Part shown: positions 1 through 7,902 of the stretch, in pieces
How positions within the stretch are numbered: the first letter of the stretch is position 1
How the letters are laid out: each line of letters begins with the position of its first letter
From: an uncultured Lachnospiraceae bacterium
Lineage (GTDB): Bacteria > Bacillota > Clostridia > Lachnospirales > Lachnospiraceae
Reading direction: 5' to 3'
Length of the DNA stretch: 35,874 bases
NCBI GenBank assembly: GCA_902781505.1
Contig: CACZJL010000021.1
Coordinates: 1 to 35,874, forward strand
The notes under the pieces: model-generated
The model's database searches: none
The model's input: the letters and a program-made list of their open reading frames with translations, nothing else
What the model was told of the DNA's origin: nothing
Made by a program: the position numbers and the translations under genes

Positions 1-318
1 TACAAAGTCTACAGAACCATTTGCACTTCCGTCTGTATTCTTCTTTAACTTTAATCTCTGTGTGAATGAATCACCGGCATCACTTGTCTTATTATTTGCA
101 TCAACGGATGCTGCGAGATTTAATGTAAAGTAATCTGTAAGAGCTACGCCGCTCTCAAAATTTCCAACTGTTAAGTCGCTCGCATTGAGAACATAAGTTG
201 CCGTCTCAGCCTTGACCTTCTCTGCCTTTCCCCCTAAAACACTGAGTGGGAGTGTTCCAATGAGCATTAATGCACTTAAGAACACGGCGAGAACTTTTTT
301 CTGTTTTAAAGTTTTCAT
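1..318 (-). CDS. Secreted protein, 5' part only (possible polysaccharide-degrading enzyme)
   Basis: Only the first 106 codons are present; the gene runs off the left edge. The N-terminus is a clear signal peptide: a basic start (MKTLKQKK), a hydrophobic core (about residues 9-28) and then KAEKVKA, a likely cleavage region. The mature start, TYVLNASDLTVG, and a following beta-rich, Asn/Asp/Ser-rich stretch resemble the N-terminal modules of secreted Lachnospiraceae pectate lyases and similar polysaccharide enzymes. That resemblance is from memory and no catalytic domain is visible. The ATG at 318 is preferred because GGAGG at 329-333 is 10 nt upstream; the in-frame ATG at 327 almost touches the ribosome site. 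A cre/LacI-like operator lies upstream at 448-461. Confidence 0.7.
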   Translation of the reverse strand, partial: MKTLKQKKVLAVFLSALMLIGTLPLSVLGGKAEKVKAETATYVLNASDLTVGNFESGVALTDYFTLNLAASVDANNKTSDAGDSFTQRLKLKKNTDGSANGSVDFV

Positions 319-447
319 TCTCTTCATTCCTCCTGTATCAACTAATCATGTAGAAGTTACCGCTTGATACAACGCTCGGAGATTGTATTCATTCCAGTAC
401 AATTCCACTTGCAACTTCGCTAAATATAATTGAATATTATCATGTTG

Positions 448-461
448 TGTAAGCACTTACT
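448..461. promoter_or_regulatory. cre/LacI-type operator candidate
   Basis: TGTAAGCACTTACT matches the catabolite-responsive-element consensus TGWAANCGNTNWCA except at two positions and has the GTAAG/CTTAC dyad typical of LacI-family operators. It lies about 130 bp upstream of the secreted-protein start, where catabolite or substrate-specific LacI control of a polysaccharide enzyme would be expected. No regulator gene is in the window. Confidence 0.35.
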
Positions 462-726
462 ACTTATTTTCGTGACTCATTCTTTCTAAATACATGTTTT
501 TTGTACACATTTTGTAATTCTTTCACAATATACAATTATATAGTTCTTTTTTTATGCAACATTTTTGCTATTTCCTAAAACTAGTTCAACTAATTAAGCT
601 GTCAAAGTACATAATAATCAGCATAATATTCAATTATTCATTGGTGAAATTGTGCATTTCGCACATGACATCTTTTCTGTTTTCGAAACTAACTATCTAT
701 ATCCGGTTTTTTATTTGCTTAAACGC

Positions 727-766
727 AAAAAAAGAGGGACTTTCAGTACCTGCATACTGAAAGCCC
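727..766 (-). terminator. Intrinsic terminator after spoVG
   Basis: Arms CTTTCAGTA (740-748) and TACTGAAAG (755-763), extended by GGG/CCC with a one-base bulge. On the minus strand the hairpin is followed by CTC and a run of seven T (727-733), so it ends the glgC-glgD-spoVG transcript. Confidence 0.85.
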
Positions 767-884
767 TTCCACTATCATTTTCTGATACACCTTTTGATAG
801 AAGAAACTCACATTCCCATCTAAAACTCATCTTCTTTATAAAGGACTGCAGCCGGCAACTTTCCGACGCAGACAGGCAACCAGT

Positions 885-1166
885 TTATTCCGGTTCTGCC
901 TGGTTCTCTTCTTCTACAGCTCTCTGATAGGCTTCTAAAATCTGATCCTGAAGTTTTCCTCTTGTTTCCGATGTAATCGGATGTGCAATGTCACGGTACT
1001 CGCCATCTGCTGACTTTCTGCTTGGCATTGCAATAAATAACCCCTTGTCGCCATCGATAATCTTGATATCATGCACTACAAATTCGTCTTCAATCGTAAT
1101 CGAGGCAACTGCCCTCATTTTTCCTTCTTTGGGAATCATTCTGATTCTAATGTCGGTAATATTCAT
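885..1166 (-). CDS. spoVG: SpoVG, RNA-binding regulator
   Basis: 93 residues, the usual SpoVG length. The start [11 protein letters not shown], the central [21 protein letters not shown] and the [15 protein letters not shown] segment are diagnostic of the family. SpoVG is a small nucleic-acid-binding regulator that affects sporulation septation in Bacillus and capsule or virulence genes in other Firmicutes. The ATG at 1166 is chosen over longer in-frame starts because GGAG lies 7 nt upstream and the family always begins at MxxTDvRi. The C-terminus is a short acidic tail (EEENQAEPE). It follows glgD by 33 nt with no visible promoter of its own, so it is probably co-transcribed with the glycogen genes and ends at the hairpin at 727-766. 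In Bacillus it usually follows purR/yabJ and precedes glmU, so the placement here differs. Confidence 0.95.
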   Translation of the reverse strand: MNITDIRIRMIPKEGKMRAVASITIEDEFVVHDIKIIDGDKGLFIAMPSRKSADGEYRDIAHPITSETRGKLQDQILEAYQRAVEEENQAEPE

Positions 1167-1199
1167 CGCTCGCTCCATTTCCGCCCGTAAGTTAGGCAA

Positions 1200-2315
1200 T
1201 TACATGTAAATTGGATTATCTTCCTGCACAATCTCGATGCCGTTTTCCCCCACGAACCTTGCATTGGCCTTGATTGTAGAGCCACTCTCTACAATACAGT
1301 TCTCAATGTAGGCATTGTCACCGATATATGCATTGTTCATAATAATACAGTTCTTAACTACACTATTGTTGCCCATATACACTTTTTTAAACAGAACGGA
1401 ATTTTCAATCTTGCCGTTGATGATACAGCCGCTTGAAATCAGGCTGTTCTTAACATCAGCACCAAAATTATACTTCGCCGGCGGAAGATCCTCTACCTTA
1501 GAATAAACATCCGGATATTCCTTGAAGAAGTAATTTCTTACATCCTTCTTTAAGAAGTCCATGTTTGTCTTGTAAAAGCTTTCCACTGTTGAGATATTAG
1601 CCCAATAGCTTTCTAACTTATATGCGTAGATTTTCTTGATATTGCGATATCTTACAAGGATGTCGCGCACGAAGTCATGACGGTCTTCTTCTGCTGCCTT
1701 CTCTAACAGCTCAATCAGCATTCTTCTGCGGATTACATAGATTCCTGCAGAAACTGTTGAAAGTGTTGTCTCAAGCGGTTTTTCATCAATGTCTGTAACA
1801 CGATTATCTTCCGTCATGGATACCAGACCATAACGATTGATTTCACTGCGATCTGTCATCTTCTTTACAACCATTGTGATGTCTGCCTTTTTCTCAATGT
1901 GATACTCAAGAACCTTGTTATAATCAAGCTTGTAGACACCGTCACCGGATGCAATAACTACATATGGCTCATGGCTGTTCTTTAAGAAGTCGATATTCTG
2001 ATAAAGGGAATCTGCCGTTCCACGATACCAGTTGTTACTCTCTGCCGTAATAGCAGGAGTGAATACATAAAGGCCTCCCTGCTTACGTCCGAAGTCCCAC
2101 CACTTCGAAGAACCGAGATGTCTTGTAATAGACTTTGCATTATACTGAGTAATAACAGCAACCTTCTGAATATGTGAATTGGACATATTACTTAAGGAGA
2201 AGTCAATTGCACGATAGCTTCCTGCAATTGGCATTGCTGCGATTGCTCTTTTAGTTGTAAGTTCGCGCATGCGGCGATTGTTGCCACCTGCTAAAATAAT
2301 ACCGATTGCTTTCAT
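1200..2315 (-). CDS. glgD: GlgD, non-catalytic partner of ADP-glucose pyrophosphorylase
   Basis: 371 residues. It has the nucleotidyltransferase fold followed by a left-handed beta-helix C-terminal domain with hexapeptide-like repeats (about residues 290-360). In the nucleotide-binding loop the GGQGxRL of catalytic enzymes is replaced by GGNNRRM (residues 10-16), and the [10 protein letters not shown] of GlgC appears as [10 protein letters not shown]. Both changes are characteristic of GlgD, which in Firmicutes forms a heteromer with GlgC and modulates its activity. The start ATG overlaps the glgC stop (ATGA at 2312-2315), indicating translational coupling. No glgA, glgB or glgP is in the window, so the rest of glycogen synthesis must be encoded elsewhere. 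Confidence 0.95.
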   Translation of the reverse strand: MKAIGIILAGGNNRRMRELTTKRAIAAMPIAGSYRAIDFSLSNMSNSHIQKVAVITQYNAKSITRHLGSSKWWDFGRKQGGLYVFTPAITAESNNWYRGTADSLYQNIDFLKNSHEPYVVIASGDGVYKLDYNKVLEYHIEKKADITMVVKKMTDRSEINRYGLVSMTEDNRVTDIDEKPLETTLSTVSAGIYVIRRRMLIELLEKAAEEDRHDFVRDILVRYRNIKKIYAYKLESYWANISTVESFYKTNMDFLKKDVRNYFFKEYPDVYSKVEDLPPAKYNFGADVKNSLISSGCIINGKIENSVLFKKVYMGNNSVVKNCIIMNNAYIGDNAYIENCIVESGSTIKANARFVGENGIEIVQEDNPIYM

Positions 2316-3586
2316 GCGTCTTCACCTGCCTTAATAATGGCACCACCACTTGGAAGTGCTCCATCCTCATAGTCCTTAGCTGTTGTTACACCGGAAATTG
2401 CCGTGTTCTTTCCAATCTTCATGCGATTAGGAATCACAGACTTCTCACCGACAGTAACCAGACCATGGTTATAAATTGCAGGCTTCAGTACGTTTTCAGC
2501 TTCTTCTCCATCACCTAAAACAACTTCGTCGCCAATCACTGCCTCTTCTGCAATAATTGCCTTCTCAACATGGCAGTTCTTACCGACGACTGCATTGTTC
2601 ATAATGATGGAATTATGGATTTCCGTACCTTCTTCGATAACAACACCGGAACCGATGACAGAATTATAGACCTTACCATAAATTTCCGTACCGTCGCCAA
2701 TGATGCTCTTCTCGATGTATGCTGTATCTGCAACATACTGAGGCGGAAGGGAATCTGCCTTGGTATAAATCTTCCAGAATTCCTCATAGAGATTGAAGAC
2801 AGGAATAATATCAATCAGTTCCATGTTCGCTTCCCAATAAGAATTCAGAGTACCAACATCCTTCCAGTAACCGTTGTATTCATAGGCAAATATTCTCTTA
2901 CCCTGTTCATGGCAGTAAGGAATAATGTGCTTACCAAAGTCGCATTTCGGCTGATCTTTCAGTCTTAACAGTGCTTCCTTTAATACCTTCCAGCTGAAGA
3001 TGTAGATTCCCATAGATGCAAGGTTGCTACGTGGAACCTTTGGCTTCTCTTCAAAAGCTGTCATGCGGTTATCCGTGTCTGTTACGATAATACCGAATCT
3101 GCTTGCTTCCTCTAACGGAACAGGCATTGCCGCAATCGTAACGTCTGCATTGTTAGCCTTATGATAATCGAGCATAATCTTGTAATCCATCTTGTAGATG
3201 TGATCTCCGGAGAGAATCAGTACATAGTCAGGATTAAACTGCTCCATATATTCCAGATTCTGATAAATTGCGTTCGCAGTACCTGTGTACCACTCACTGT
3301 TTGTGCTCTTCTCATATGGAGGAAGAACACTGACACCGCCTACATTTCGGTCCAGATCCCATGGGATGCCAATACCAATATGTGTATTCAGTCTCAGTGG
3401 CTGATACTGTGTCAGCACACCTACTGTATCGATGCCCGAATTAATACAATTACTAAGCGGGAAATCAATAATTCGATACTTTCCACCAAAGGCAACTGCT
3501 GGCTTAGCGACTTTCTGAGTCAAGACGCCGAGTCTGCTTCCCTGCCCTCCTGCCAATAACATGGCAATCATCTCTTTCTTGATCAT
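2312..3586 (-). CDS. glgC: Glucose-1-phosphate adenylyltransferase catalytic subunit
   Basis: 424 residues. GlgC makes ADP-glucose from glucose-1-phosphate and ATP, the committed step of bacterial glycogen synthesis. The intact loop AGGQGSRLG (residues 12-20), the [18 protein letters not shown] motif, [20 protein letters not shown] and a C-terminal beta-helix with repeated hexapeptides mark a catalytic subunit. The ATG at 3586 is preferred over the start seven codons earlier because GAGGTGAT lies 5-7 nt upstream and [14 protein letters not shown] is the normal family start. It is the first gene of glgC-glgD-spoVG, transcribed from an extended -10 promoter at 3634-3642, divergent from murC. 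Confidence 0.96.
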   Translation of the reverse strand: MIKKEMIAMLLAGGQGSRLGVLTQKVAKPAVAFGGKYRIIDFPLSNCINSGIDTVGVLTQYQPLRLNTHIGIGIPWDLDRNVGGVSVLPPYEKSTNSEWYTGTANAIYQNLEYMEQFNPDYVLILSGDHIYKMDYKIMLDYHKANNADVTIAAMPVPLEEASRFGIIVTDTDNRMTAFEEKPKVPRSNLASMGIYIFSWKVLKEALLRLKDQPKCDFGKHIIPYCHEQGKRIFAYEYNGYWKDVGTLNSYWEANMELIDIIPVFNLYEEFWKIYTKADSLPPQYVADTAYIEKSIIGDGTEIYGKVYNSVIGSGVVIEEGTEIHNSIIMNNAVVGKNCHVEKAIIAEEAVIGDEVVLGDGEEAENVLKPAIYNHGLVTVGEKSVIPNRMKIGKNTAISGVTTAKDYEDGALPSGGAIIKAGEDA

Positions 3587-3633
3587 GTAATCACCTCGGT
3601 TGTTCAATTTTTCCCTGCAAATACGTTAGTTGT

Positions 3634-3642
3634 ATTATATCA
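3634..3642 (-). promoter_or_regulatory. Extended -10 promoter of glgC operon
   Basis: Minus-strand TGATATAAT (TGnTATAAT) lies about 50 bp before the glgC start. No good -35 hexamer sits at 16-18 bp, as is common when an extended -10 is present. Confidence 0.6.
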
Positions 3643-3814
3643 TATCAATTCAATTTACGGGCATAATTTTTCTTTATTTTTAAACAATTTGTCCGATTTA
3701 TCTCTCAATTATGAAACCGATGTCACAATTGTATACTACATGGCAACTGCCGGCTGTAAGTCCTTCTTTTTTTGAATAACAGGGAATTCCGGTACAGTGG
3801 AGCAGGCAGTTTAC

Positions 3815-3843
3815 TTGTTTTTAATGCGCTTTGTGTATATAAT
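3815..3843 (+). promoter_or_regulatory. murC promoter
   Basis: TTGTTT at 3815-3820, 17 bp spacer, perfect TATAAT at 3838-3843. The first transcribed base would be about 20 nt before the start codon, just ahead of the AAGGAG site at 3858-3863. Confidence 0.65.
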
Positions 3844-3869
3844 AAAAGGAATCCAAAAAGGAGTACTTT

Positions 3870-5258
3870 ATGATGGAAATTAAATTTTCACAACCAATGC
3901 ACGTACACTTCATCGGCATTGGCGGTATCAGCATGAGCGGACTTGCTCAGATATTATTAGACAAAGGATTTACCGTATCCGGCTCTGATGCAAAAGAAAG
4001 TGCACTCACTAAGAAGTTAGCTTCAGAAGGCGTAGAAATTTCCTACCCTCAGAAAGCTGAAAATATCAAGCCAGGAATCGATCTGGTTGTTTACACTGCT
4101 GCCATTCACCCGGACAATCCGGAATTTCAGGCAGCTAAGAAAGCAGGTCTTGCAATGGAGACCAGAGCAGACCTTCTAGGCGCAATCATGAAGGAATATC
4201 ACGAATCCATCAACGTTGCCGGAACTCACGGTAAGACTTCCACAACCTCCATGGTCTCAGAGATTCTTCTTGCCGCAAATGCAGATCCAACCATCTCTGT
4301 CGGTGCTGTTCTTGATTCCATCGGCGGCAACGTACGTGTCGGCGGATCAGACATCATGGTCGCAGAAGCATGCGAGTACACAAACAGCTTCCTGTCCTTC
4401 TTTCCGACCATCAGCATCATCTTAAACGTCAAGGAAGACCACCTCGATTTCTTCAAGGACATCGATGATATCCGTCACTCCTTCCGTATGTTTGCTGACC
4501 GCCTGCCGGAAAGAGGCACCCTTATCATCAATACTGATATCGATGATTACGAGTATTTTACAAAGGATCTTAAGGCAAATGTCGTTACCGTCGGCTCTGA
4601 TCCTGCTAAGTCCATGTACAGTGCAGCCAACATCACCTTTAATGAAAGCGGCTGCTGCCATTACACCTTAGTGAAAAACGGAAAGGAAATCGGAGATATT
4701 CAGCTTCATGTTCCGGGTATTCATAATGTATACAACTCTCTTGCTGCAATTGCAGCTTCGGAACTTGTCGGTGCTGACTTTGAGTCCATTAAGAAGGGCC
4801 TTTCAAACTTTGGCGGTGCTGAGCGGCGCTTCCAGAAGAAGGGCATATTTAATGGTGCTGATGTCATTGATGATTATGCACACCACCCGGATGAGATTCG
4901 TGCAACACTCGAAACAGCTAAGCACTATCCGCACAAGGAAATCTATCTTGTGTTCCAGCCTCATCTCTACTCAAGAACCAAGCTTCTTATGGATGACTTT
5001 GCCGAGGTTTTAAGCCACGGTGCAGACCATGTCATCCTTGCGAAAATCTATGCAGCAAGAGAAAATGATGATTTAGGCATTTCATCCCAGACTCTCTGCG
5101 ACGAAATCATAAAGAGAGGCGGCGAGTGTCGCTATATCGACACCTTTGAAGGAATAGAAAAATTTTTATCAGAAAACGTCATGCACGGTGACTTGTTGAT
5201 AACAATGGGAGCCGGCGATGTCTACAAAGTAGGCGAAGACTTGGTTTCCAAAGCGTAA
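3870..5258 (+). CDS. murC: UDP-N-acetylmuramate--L-alanine ligase
   Basis: 462 residues, normal length for MurC. The cytoplasmic enzyme adds L-alanine to UDP-MurNAc using ATP, the first amino-acid step of peptidoglycan precursor synthesis. Three Mur-ligase parts are visible: an N-terminal Rossmann part with GIGGISMSG (16-24), the ATP loop GTHGKTSTTSM (about 118-128), and a C-terminal ligase part with DDYAHHPDEIRATL (about 332-345). Two consecutive ATGs open the frame; AAGGAG is 6 nt from the first and 9 nt from the second, so either may be used. The gene has its own promoter and terminator and appears monocistronic. Confidence 0.97.
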   Translation: MMEIKFSQPMHVHFIGIGGISMSGLAQILLDKGFTVSGSDAKESALTKKLASEGVEISYPQKAENIKPGIDLVVYTAAIHPDNPEFQAAKKAGLAMETRADLLGAIMKEYHESINVAGTHGKTSTTSMVSEILLAANADPTISVGAVLDSIGGNVRVGGSDIMVAEACEYTNSFLSFFPTISIILNVKEDHLDFFKDIDDIRHSFRMFADRLPERGTLIINTDIDDYEYFTKDLKANVVTVGSDPAKSMYSAANITFNESGCCHYTLVKNGKEIGDIQLHVPGIHNVYNSLAAIAASELVGADFESIKKGLSNFGGAERRFQKKGIFNGADVIDDYAHHPDEIRATLETAKHYPHKEIYLVFQPHLYSRTKLLMDDFAEVLSHGADHVILAKIYAARENDDLGISSQTLCDEIIKRGGECRYIDTFEGIEKFLSENVMHGDLLITMGAGDVYKVGEDLVSKA

Positions 5259-5275
5259 TCGAACATTTGAACAAG

Positions 5276-5402
5276 TTATCCGCATTATCCACATCTTTTC
5301 CCCAATTCAATGTGAGAAAGGATGTGGATTTTTCTTTGATGATAAAAGTGCGTATTTTCGCGGTTTTGCACAAGTTATCCACATTATCCACATTTATCCA
5401 CA
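5276..5402 (+). promoter_or_regulatory. Cluster of five DnaA boxes
   Basis: Four exact TTATCCACA boxes (5285-5293, 5375-5383, 5384-5392, 5394-5402) and one TTATCCGCA (5276-5284), all in the same orientation. They form two tight groups about 99 bp apart; the 24-base unit at 5271-5294 is repeated at 5370-5393 with one difference. The second group ends 26 bp upstream of the -35 of the promoter at 5429-5456, so DnaA bound here should affect transcription of the primosome operon. A further exact box lies inside the downstream gene (5545-5553). Confidence 0.85.
5287..5337 (+). terminator. Intrinsic terminator after murC
   Basis: A 14-bp stem with one G-T pair: 5287-5300 pairs with 5316-5329, loop of 15, followed by TTTTTCTTT. 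Its left arm overlaps the second DnaA box, so DnaA binding and murC termination share sequence. Confidence 0.75.
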
Positions 5403-5428
5403 CAGTCTTTGTGTGTATACCGCCAATC

Positions 5429-5456
5429 TTGAAAGGATACGCTACTATGCTATACT
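5429..5456 (+). promoter_or_regulatory. Promoter of the primosome operon
   Basis: TTGAAA at 5429-5434, 16 bp spacer, TATACT at 5451-5456 with TG one base upstream (extended -10). It lies just downstream of the DnaA boxes. Confidence 0.75.
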
Positions 5457-5492
5457 TAGTGCACATTATAAGAAGTAAGCGAGGGACTTTAA

Positions 5493-6683
5493 TTGAAACT
5501 TTTGAAGGGTCAGAATGCACAGGCTACTGTCATTCCGAATAAATTTATCCACAACTACATGACTGCAGCGAACGGGGAATTCGTGAAAGTCTATTTATAT
5601 CTTTCCATGGTTCTGCAGTCAGAGGCAGATCACTTAACACTCTCTGATATCGCAGATGCCTTAAACCAGACTGAATCCGATGTTGCAAGAGCCATTGGCT
5701 ACTGGGTGAAGGCCGGACTCCTGTCCGTTTCAGGTCCAACTGGTCCTGATGGGAATCCATTAAAGAAGGATGGCCACTTCACAGAGCCTGAAAGCATCAT
5801 GTTAGCAGACCCTGACCTTGTCCGTCAGGATCGTTCTGCCGGCAATCAGGTTCAGAATAATCAGGCCTTAGCAGATCTTTCCGATGCCGACCAGACCATT
5901 TTCCAGGAAAAAGCTGTTCACAGACCTGACGCCTATACGAAGGTTGATTCTTCTACAGGCGCCTTAGTCTCCTTTGAGGCTGAAAAGCAGAGAAGAGAAT
6001 ACACACCGGAAGAAATGTCAAAATTTAATTCCGATGAAGATTTCAAAAATATACTTTGGTTAACCGAGCGCTATCTTGGAAAGCCTCTGACTGCCAAGGA
6101 CGTAAGAACACTTGCCTTCTGCTACGATGCACTGCACTTCCCGGCCGACCTGATTGAGTATCTTGTCTGCTACTGTGTAGAGCGCAATAAAACGAGCATG
6201 CGCTACATGGAGAAGATCGCTATCAACTGGGCCGACAAGGGAATCACAACCGTTAAGGCAGCCAAGGAAGAAAGCGAAACCCACGAAGATGCCGTACATA
6301 TTGTTATGTCAGCCTTCGGGCTGAACAACCGTGCTCCCGGTACGGTAGAAATGGATTTCATCAACAAGTGGAGTAAGTCCTATGGCTTCTCTTCCGAAAT
6401 CATCGCAGAAGCCTGCAACCGCGCCCTTAAGACAACACATCAGCCAAGCTTCCAGTATGCAGATTCCATCCTCGTTAAGTGGAAGTCTCAGAATGTAGCA
6501 ACTTTACAGGATATCAAGCGAATTGATGAAGAATACCGCATGATGATGGCCGAACTTTCTGCAGGTGATTCTGCTAAGAAAAAGGCAACACAGCAGCCAT
6601 CTTCCAGCTCTTTTGGCAATTTCAATCAGCGTGAAACAGACCTCGACAGTTTGGAGAGCTCATTGTTAAGTAACAACGGATGA
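5493..6683 (+). CDS. DnaD/DnaB-like primosome protein
   Basis: 396 residues from a TTG start, supported by GAGGG at 5482-5486, 6 nt upstream; no ATG fits the conserved N-terminus. An N-terminal winged-helix region (about 25-75, with LTLSDIADALNQTESDV) is followed by two copies of the DnaD C-terminal (DnaB_2) domain: about 184-251, ending in the signature YMEKIAINWADKGI, and about 274-345. This arrangement matches Firmicutes primosome initiators of the DnaB/DnaD family, which remodel origin DNA and recruit the helicase loader. The C-terminus is a Ser-rich, presumably flexible tail. The helicase-loader gene follows after 16 nt, and the DnaA-box cluster lies upstream. The function is inferred from domains and context; the exact orthologue (Bacillus DnaB or DnaD) cannot be decided here. 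Confidence 0.9.
   Translation: MKLLKGQNAQATVIPNKFIHNYMTAANGEFVKVYLYLSMVLQSEADHLTLSDIADALNQTESDVARAIGYWVKAGLLSVSGPTGPDGNPLKKDGHFTEPESIMLADPDLVRQDRSAGNQVQNNQALADLSDADQTIFQEKAVHRPDAYTKVDSSTGALVSFEAEKQRREYTPEEMSKFNSDEDFKNILWLTERYLGKPLTAKDVRTLAFCYDALHFPADLIEYLVCYCVERNKTSMRYMEKIAINWADKGITTVKAAKEESETHEDAVHIVMSAFGLNNRAPGTVEMDFINKWSKSYGFSSEIIAEACNRALKTTHQPSFQYADSILVKWKSQNVATLQDIKRIDEEYRMMMAELSAGDSAKKKATQQPSSSSFGNFNQRETDLDSLESSLLSNNG
5545..5553 (+). promoter_or_regulatory. Intragenic DnaA box
   Basis: Exact TTATCCACA inside codons 18-21 of the primosome gene, about 90 bp downstream of its promoter and in the same orientation as the upstream cluster. Confidence 0.6.
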
Positions 6684-6699
6684 AATTTAGGAGACACCT

Positions 6700-7749
6700 A
6701 TGGCACTTACTAACAAACAATTTGACAGCATCATGAGAATCTATGATCAGCTTCGTCTTGAAAATGCAGCGATTGCAAGAGACCGCTATGCAGAGGTTGT
6801 AAAAGACTGCCCTCAGATCGAAGCAATTGATAAACAGATTGTTAAACTCTCCTTTCAGGAAGCCGTGCAGCGAATTGGCGGAGATACCGGAAAATCAGAT
6901 TCTGAGTCTGACAGTCATTCATCCGTTCTTCACGCCAGCGGTCCATCTCTTGATGAACAGCTTGATGAACTCGCAGAACGCAAGGCAATGTATTTAGAGA
7001 ATCTTGGAAAGCCTGCTGATTACTTAGAGCCGATTTACAGTTGCCCGTTCTGCCATGATACCGGCTATATCGGGCAGGAGAAATGCACCTGTTTCAAACG
7101 ATATGCAATTGACCTTGTGTATCACGATTCAAACTTAAAGAACATCACGGCTACTGAGAATTTTGATCGTTTCTCCTATGAATGGTACAGTAACGATTCA
7201 AAGGATATTGATGCGGCAACCAAGCTGACTCCATACATGAATATGAAGCGGATTGTGGATGCCTGCCAGGATTTCATAGCAGATTTTGACGCACCTGACA
7301 GAGTTCAGCCAAACCTGCTGTTCTACGGAACAACCGGTGTTGGTAAAACGTTTCTTTCAAACTGTATTGCAAGAGAGCTTTTAAACACCTCTCACTCCGT
7401 CATCTACCTGACCGCTGTGGAATTTTTTAAGAAGCTATCCGACAATGCATTTGCCGATGCAAGGGACAAGGAAAAGACAGATACATCCTTTATTGTAGAC
7501 TGCGATTTCCTGATTATCGACGACCTGGGAACCGAGCTTTCAAACAAGTTCACGACGTCCCGTTTATTTTATATTTTGAACGAGCGCATTTTAAGAAATC
7601 GCTCAACTCTGATTTCTACCAATCTGACATTGAACCAGCTGCGCGATCAGTACAGTGAACGCGTATCCTCAAGAATTATTCAATCGTATCAGATGTTTAA
7701 GTTCTACGGAGCAGATATCAGAATCCAGCAAAAGCGCAGGAATTCTTAA
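6700..7749 (+). CDS. DnaC/DnaI-like replicative helicase loader (AAA+ ATPase)
   Basis: 349 residues. The N-terminal third is helical and holds a zinc-type cysteine cluster (CPFCHDTGY...CTC, about residues 114-131), similar in position to the zinc domain of Bacillus DnaI. The C-terminal AAA+ part has Walker A GTTGVGKT (about 210-217), Walker B FLIIDDLGTE (about 269-278) and a sensor-like ISTNL. Loaders of this family bind the hexameric helicase and place it on origin DNA with DnaD/DnaB-type proteins. The start is supported by GGAG 6 nt upstream (6690-6693). It follows the DnaD-like gene by 16 nt and shares its promoter. A Ser-rich insert (about residues 65-80) precedes the zinc cluster. Confidence 0.92.
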   Translation: MALTNKQFDSIMRIYDQLRLENAAIARDRYAEVVKDCPQIEAIDKQIVKLSFQEAVQRIGGDTGKSDSESDSHSSVLHASGPSLDEQLDELAERKAMYLENLGKPADYLEPIYSCPFCHDTGYIGQEKCTCFKRYAIDLVYHDSNLKNITATENFDRFSYEWYSNDSKDIDAATKLTPYMNMKRIVDACQDFIADFDAPDRVQPNLLFYGTTGVGKTFLSNCIARELLNTSHSVIYLTAVEFFKKLSDNAFADARDKEKTDTSFIVDCDFLIIDDLGTELSNKFTTSRLFYILNERILRNRSTLISTNLTLNQLRDQYSERVSSRIIQSYQMFKFYGADIRIQQKRRNS

Positions 7750-7752
7750 CGC

Positions 7753-7781
7753 TTGACGACGGTTAACAAACCCGCTATAGT
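7753..7781 (+). promoter_or_regulatory. Promoter of PRPP synthetase gene
   Basis: TTGACG at 7753-7758, 17 bp spacer, TATAGT at 7776-7781. The transcript would carry a leader of about 115 nt. I saw only a weak 6-bp hairpin near 7826-7845 in it and no recognisable riboswitch. Confidence 0.75.
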
Positions 7782-7902
7782 ATTAGAGGTCTACGGCTTT
7801 CTACTATATAAAAGTAAAAACCTGTCAGAGGTAGTAAAACTTCTGAATAATGCCGCATTTTATAGAACTATTGATTTAAGTTAAAGTTTGGAGGTCATGA
7901 AT

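Larger units (their letters stand above)
319..884. other. Gene-poor intergenic region, 566 bases
   Basis: This A+T-rich stretch separates the secreted-protein gene from spoVG. It holds the upstream region of the left-end gene, a cre-like operator at 448-461 and the spoVG terminator at 727-766. Open frames at 554-760 and 652-927 on the plus strand have no ribosome binding site and A/T-biased, unrecognisable products, so they were not called. No convincing -35/-10 pair was found for the left-end gene. Confidence 0.6.

Noticed and set aside
554..927. Two overlapping plus-strand reading frames in the left intergenic region
   Set aside because: No ribosome sites, A/T-driven composition, and the second runs through the spoVG terminator and into spoVG antisense.
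5267..5542. 91-codon plus-strand frame across the DnaA boxes
   Set aside because: It is produced by repeated TTATCCACA sequence, has no ribosome site and overlaps the real primosome gene in another frame.
5271..5553. Chromosomal replication origin (oriC)
   Set aside because: DnaA boxes are present, but there is no dnaA or dnaN neighbour and no obvious A+T-rich unwinding block beside the boxes; a regulatory role fits better. Not excluded.
7782..7902. Riboswitch in the PRPP synthetase leader
   Set aside because: The leader is long but lacks any recognisable conserved core and has no terminator/antiterminator pair.
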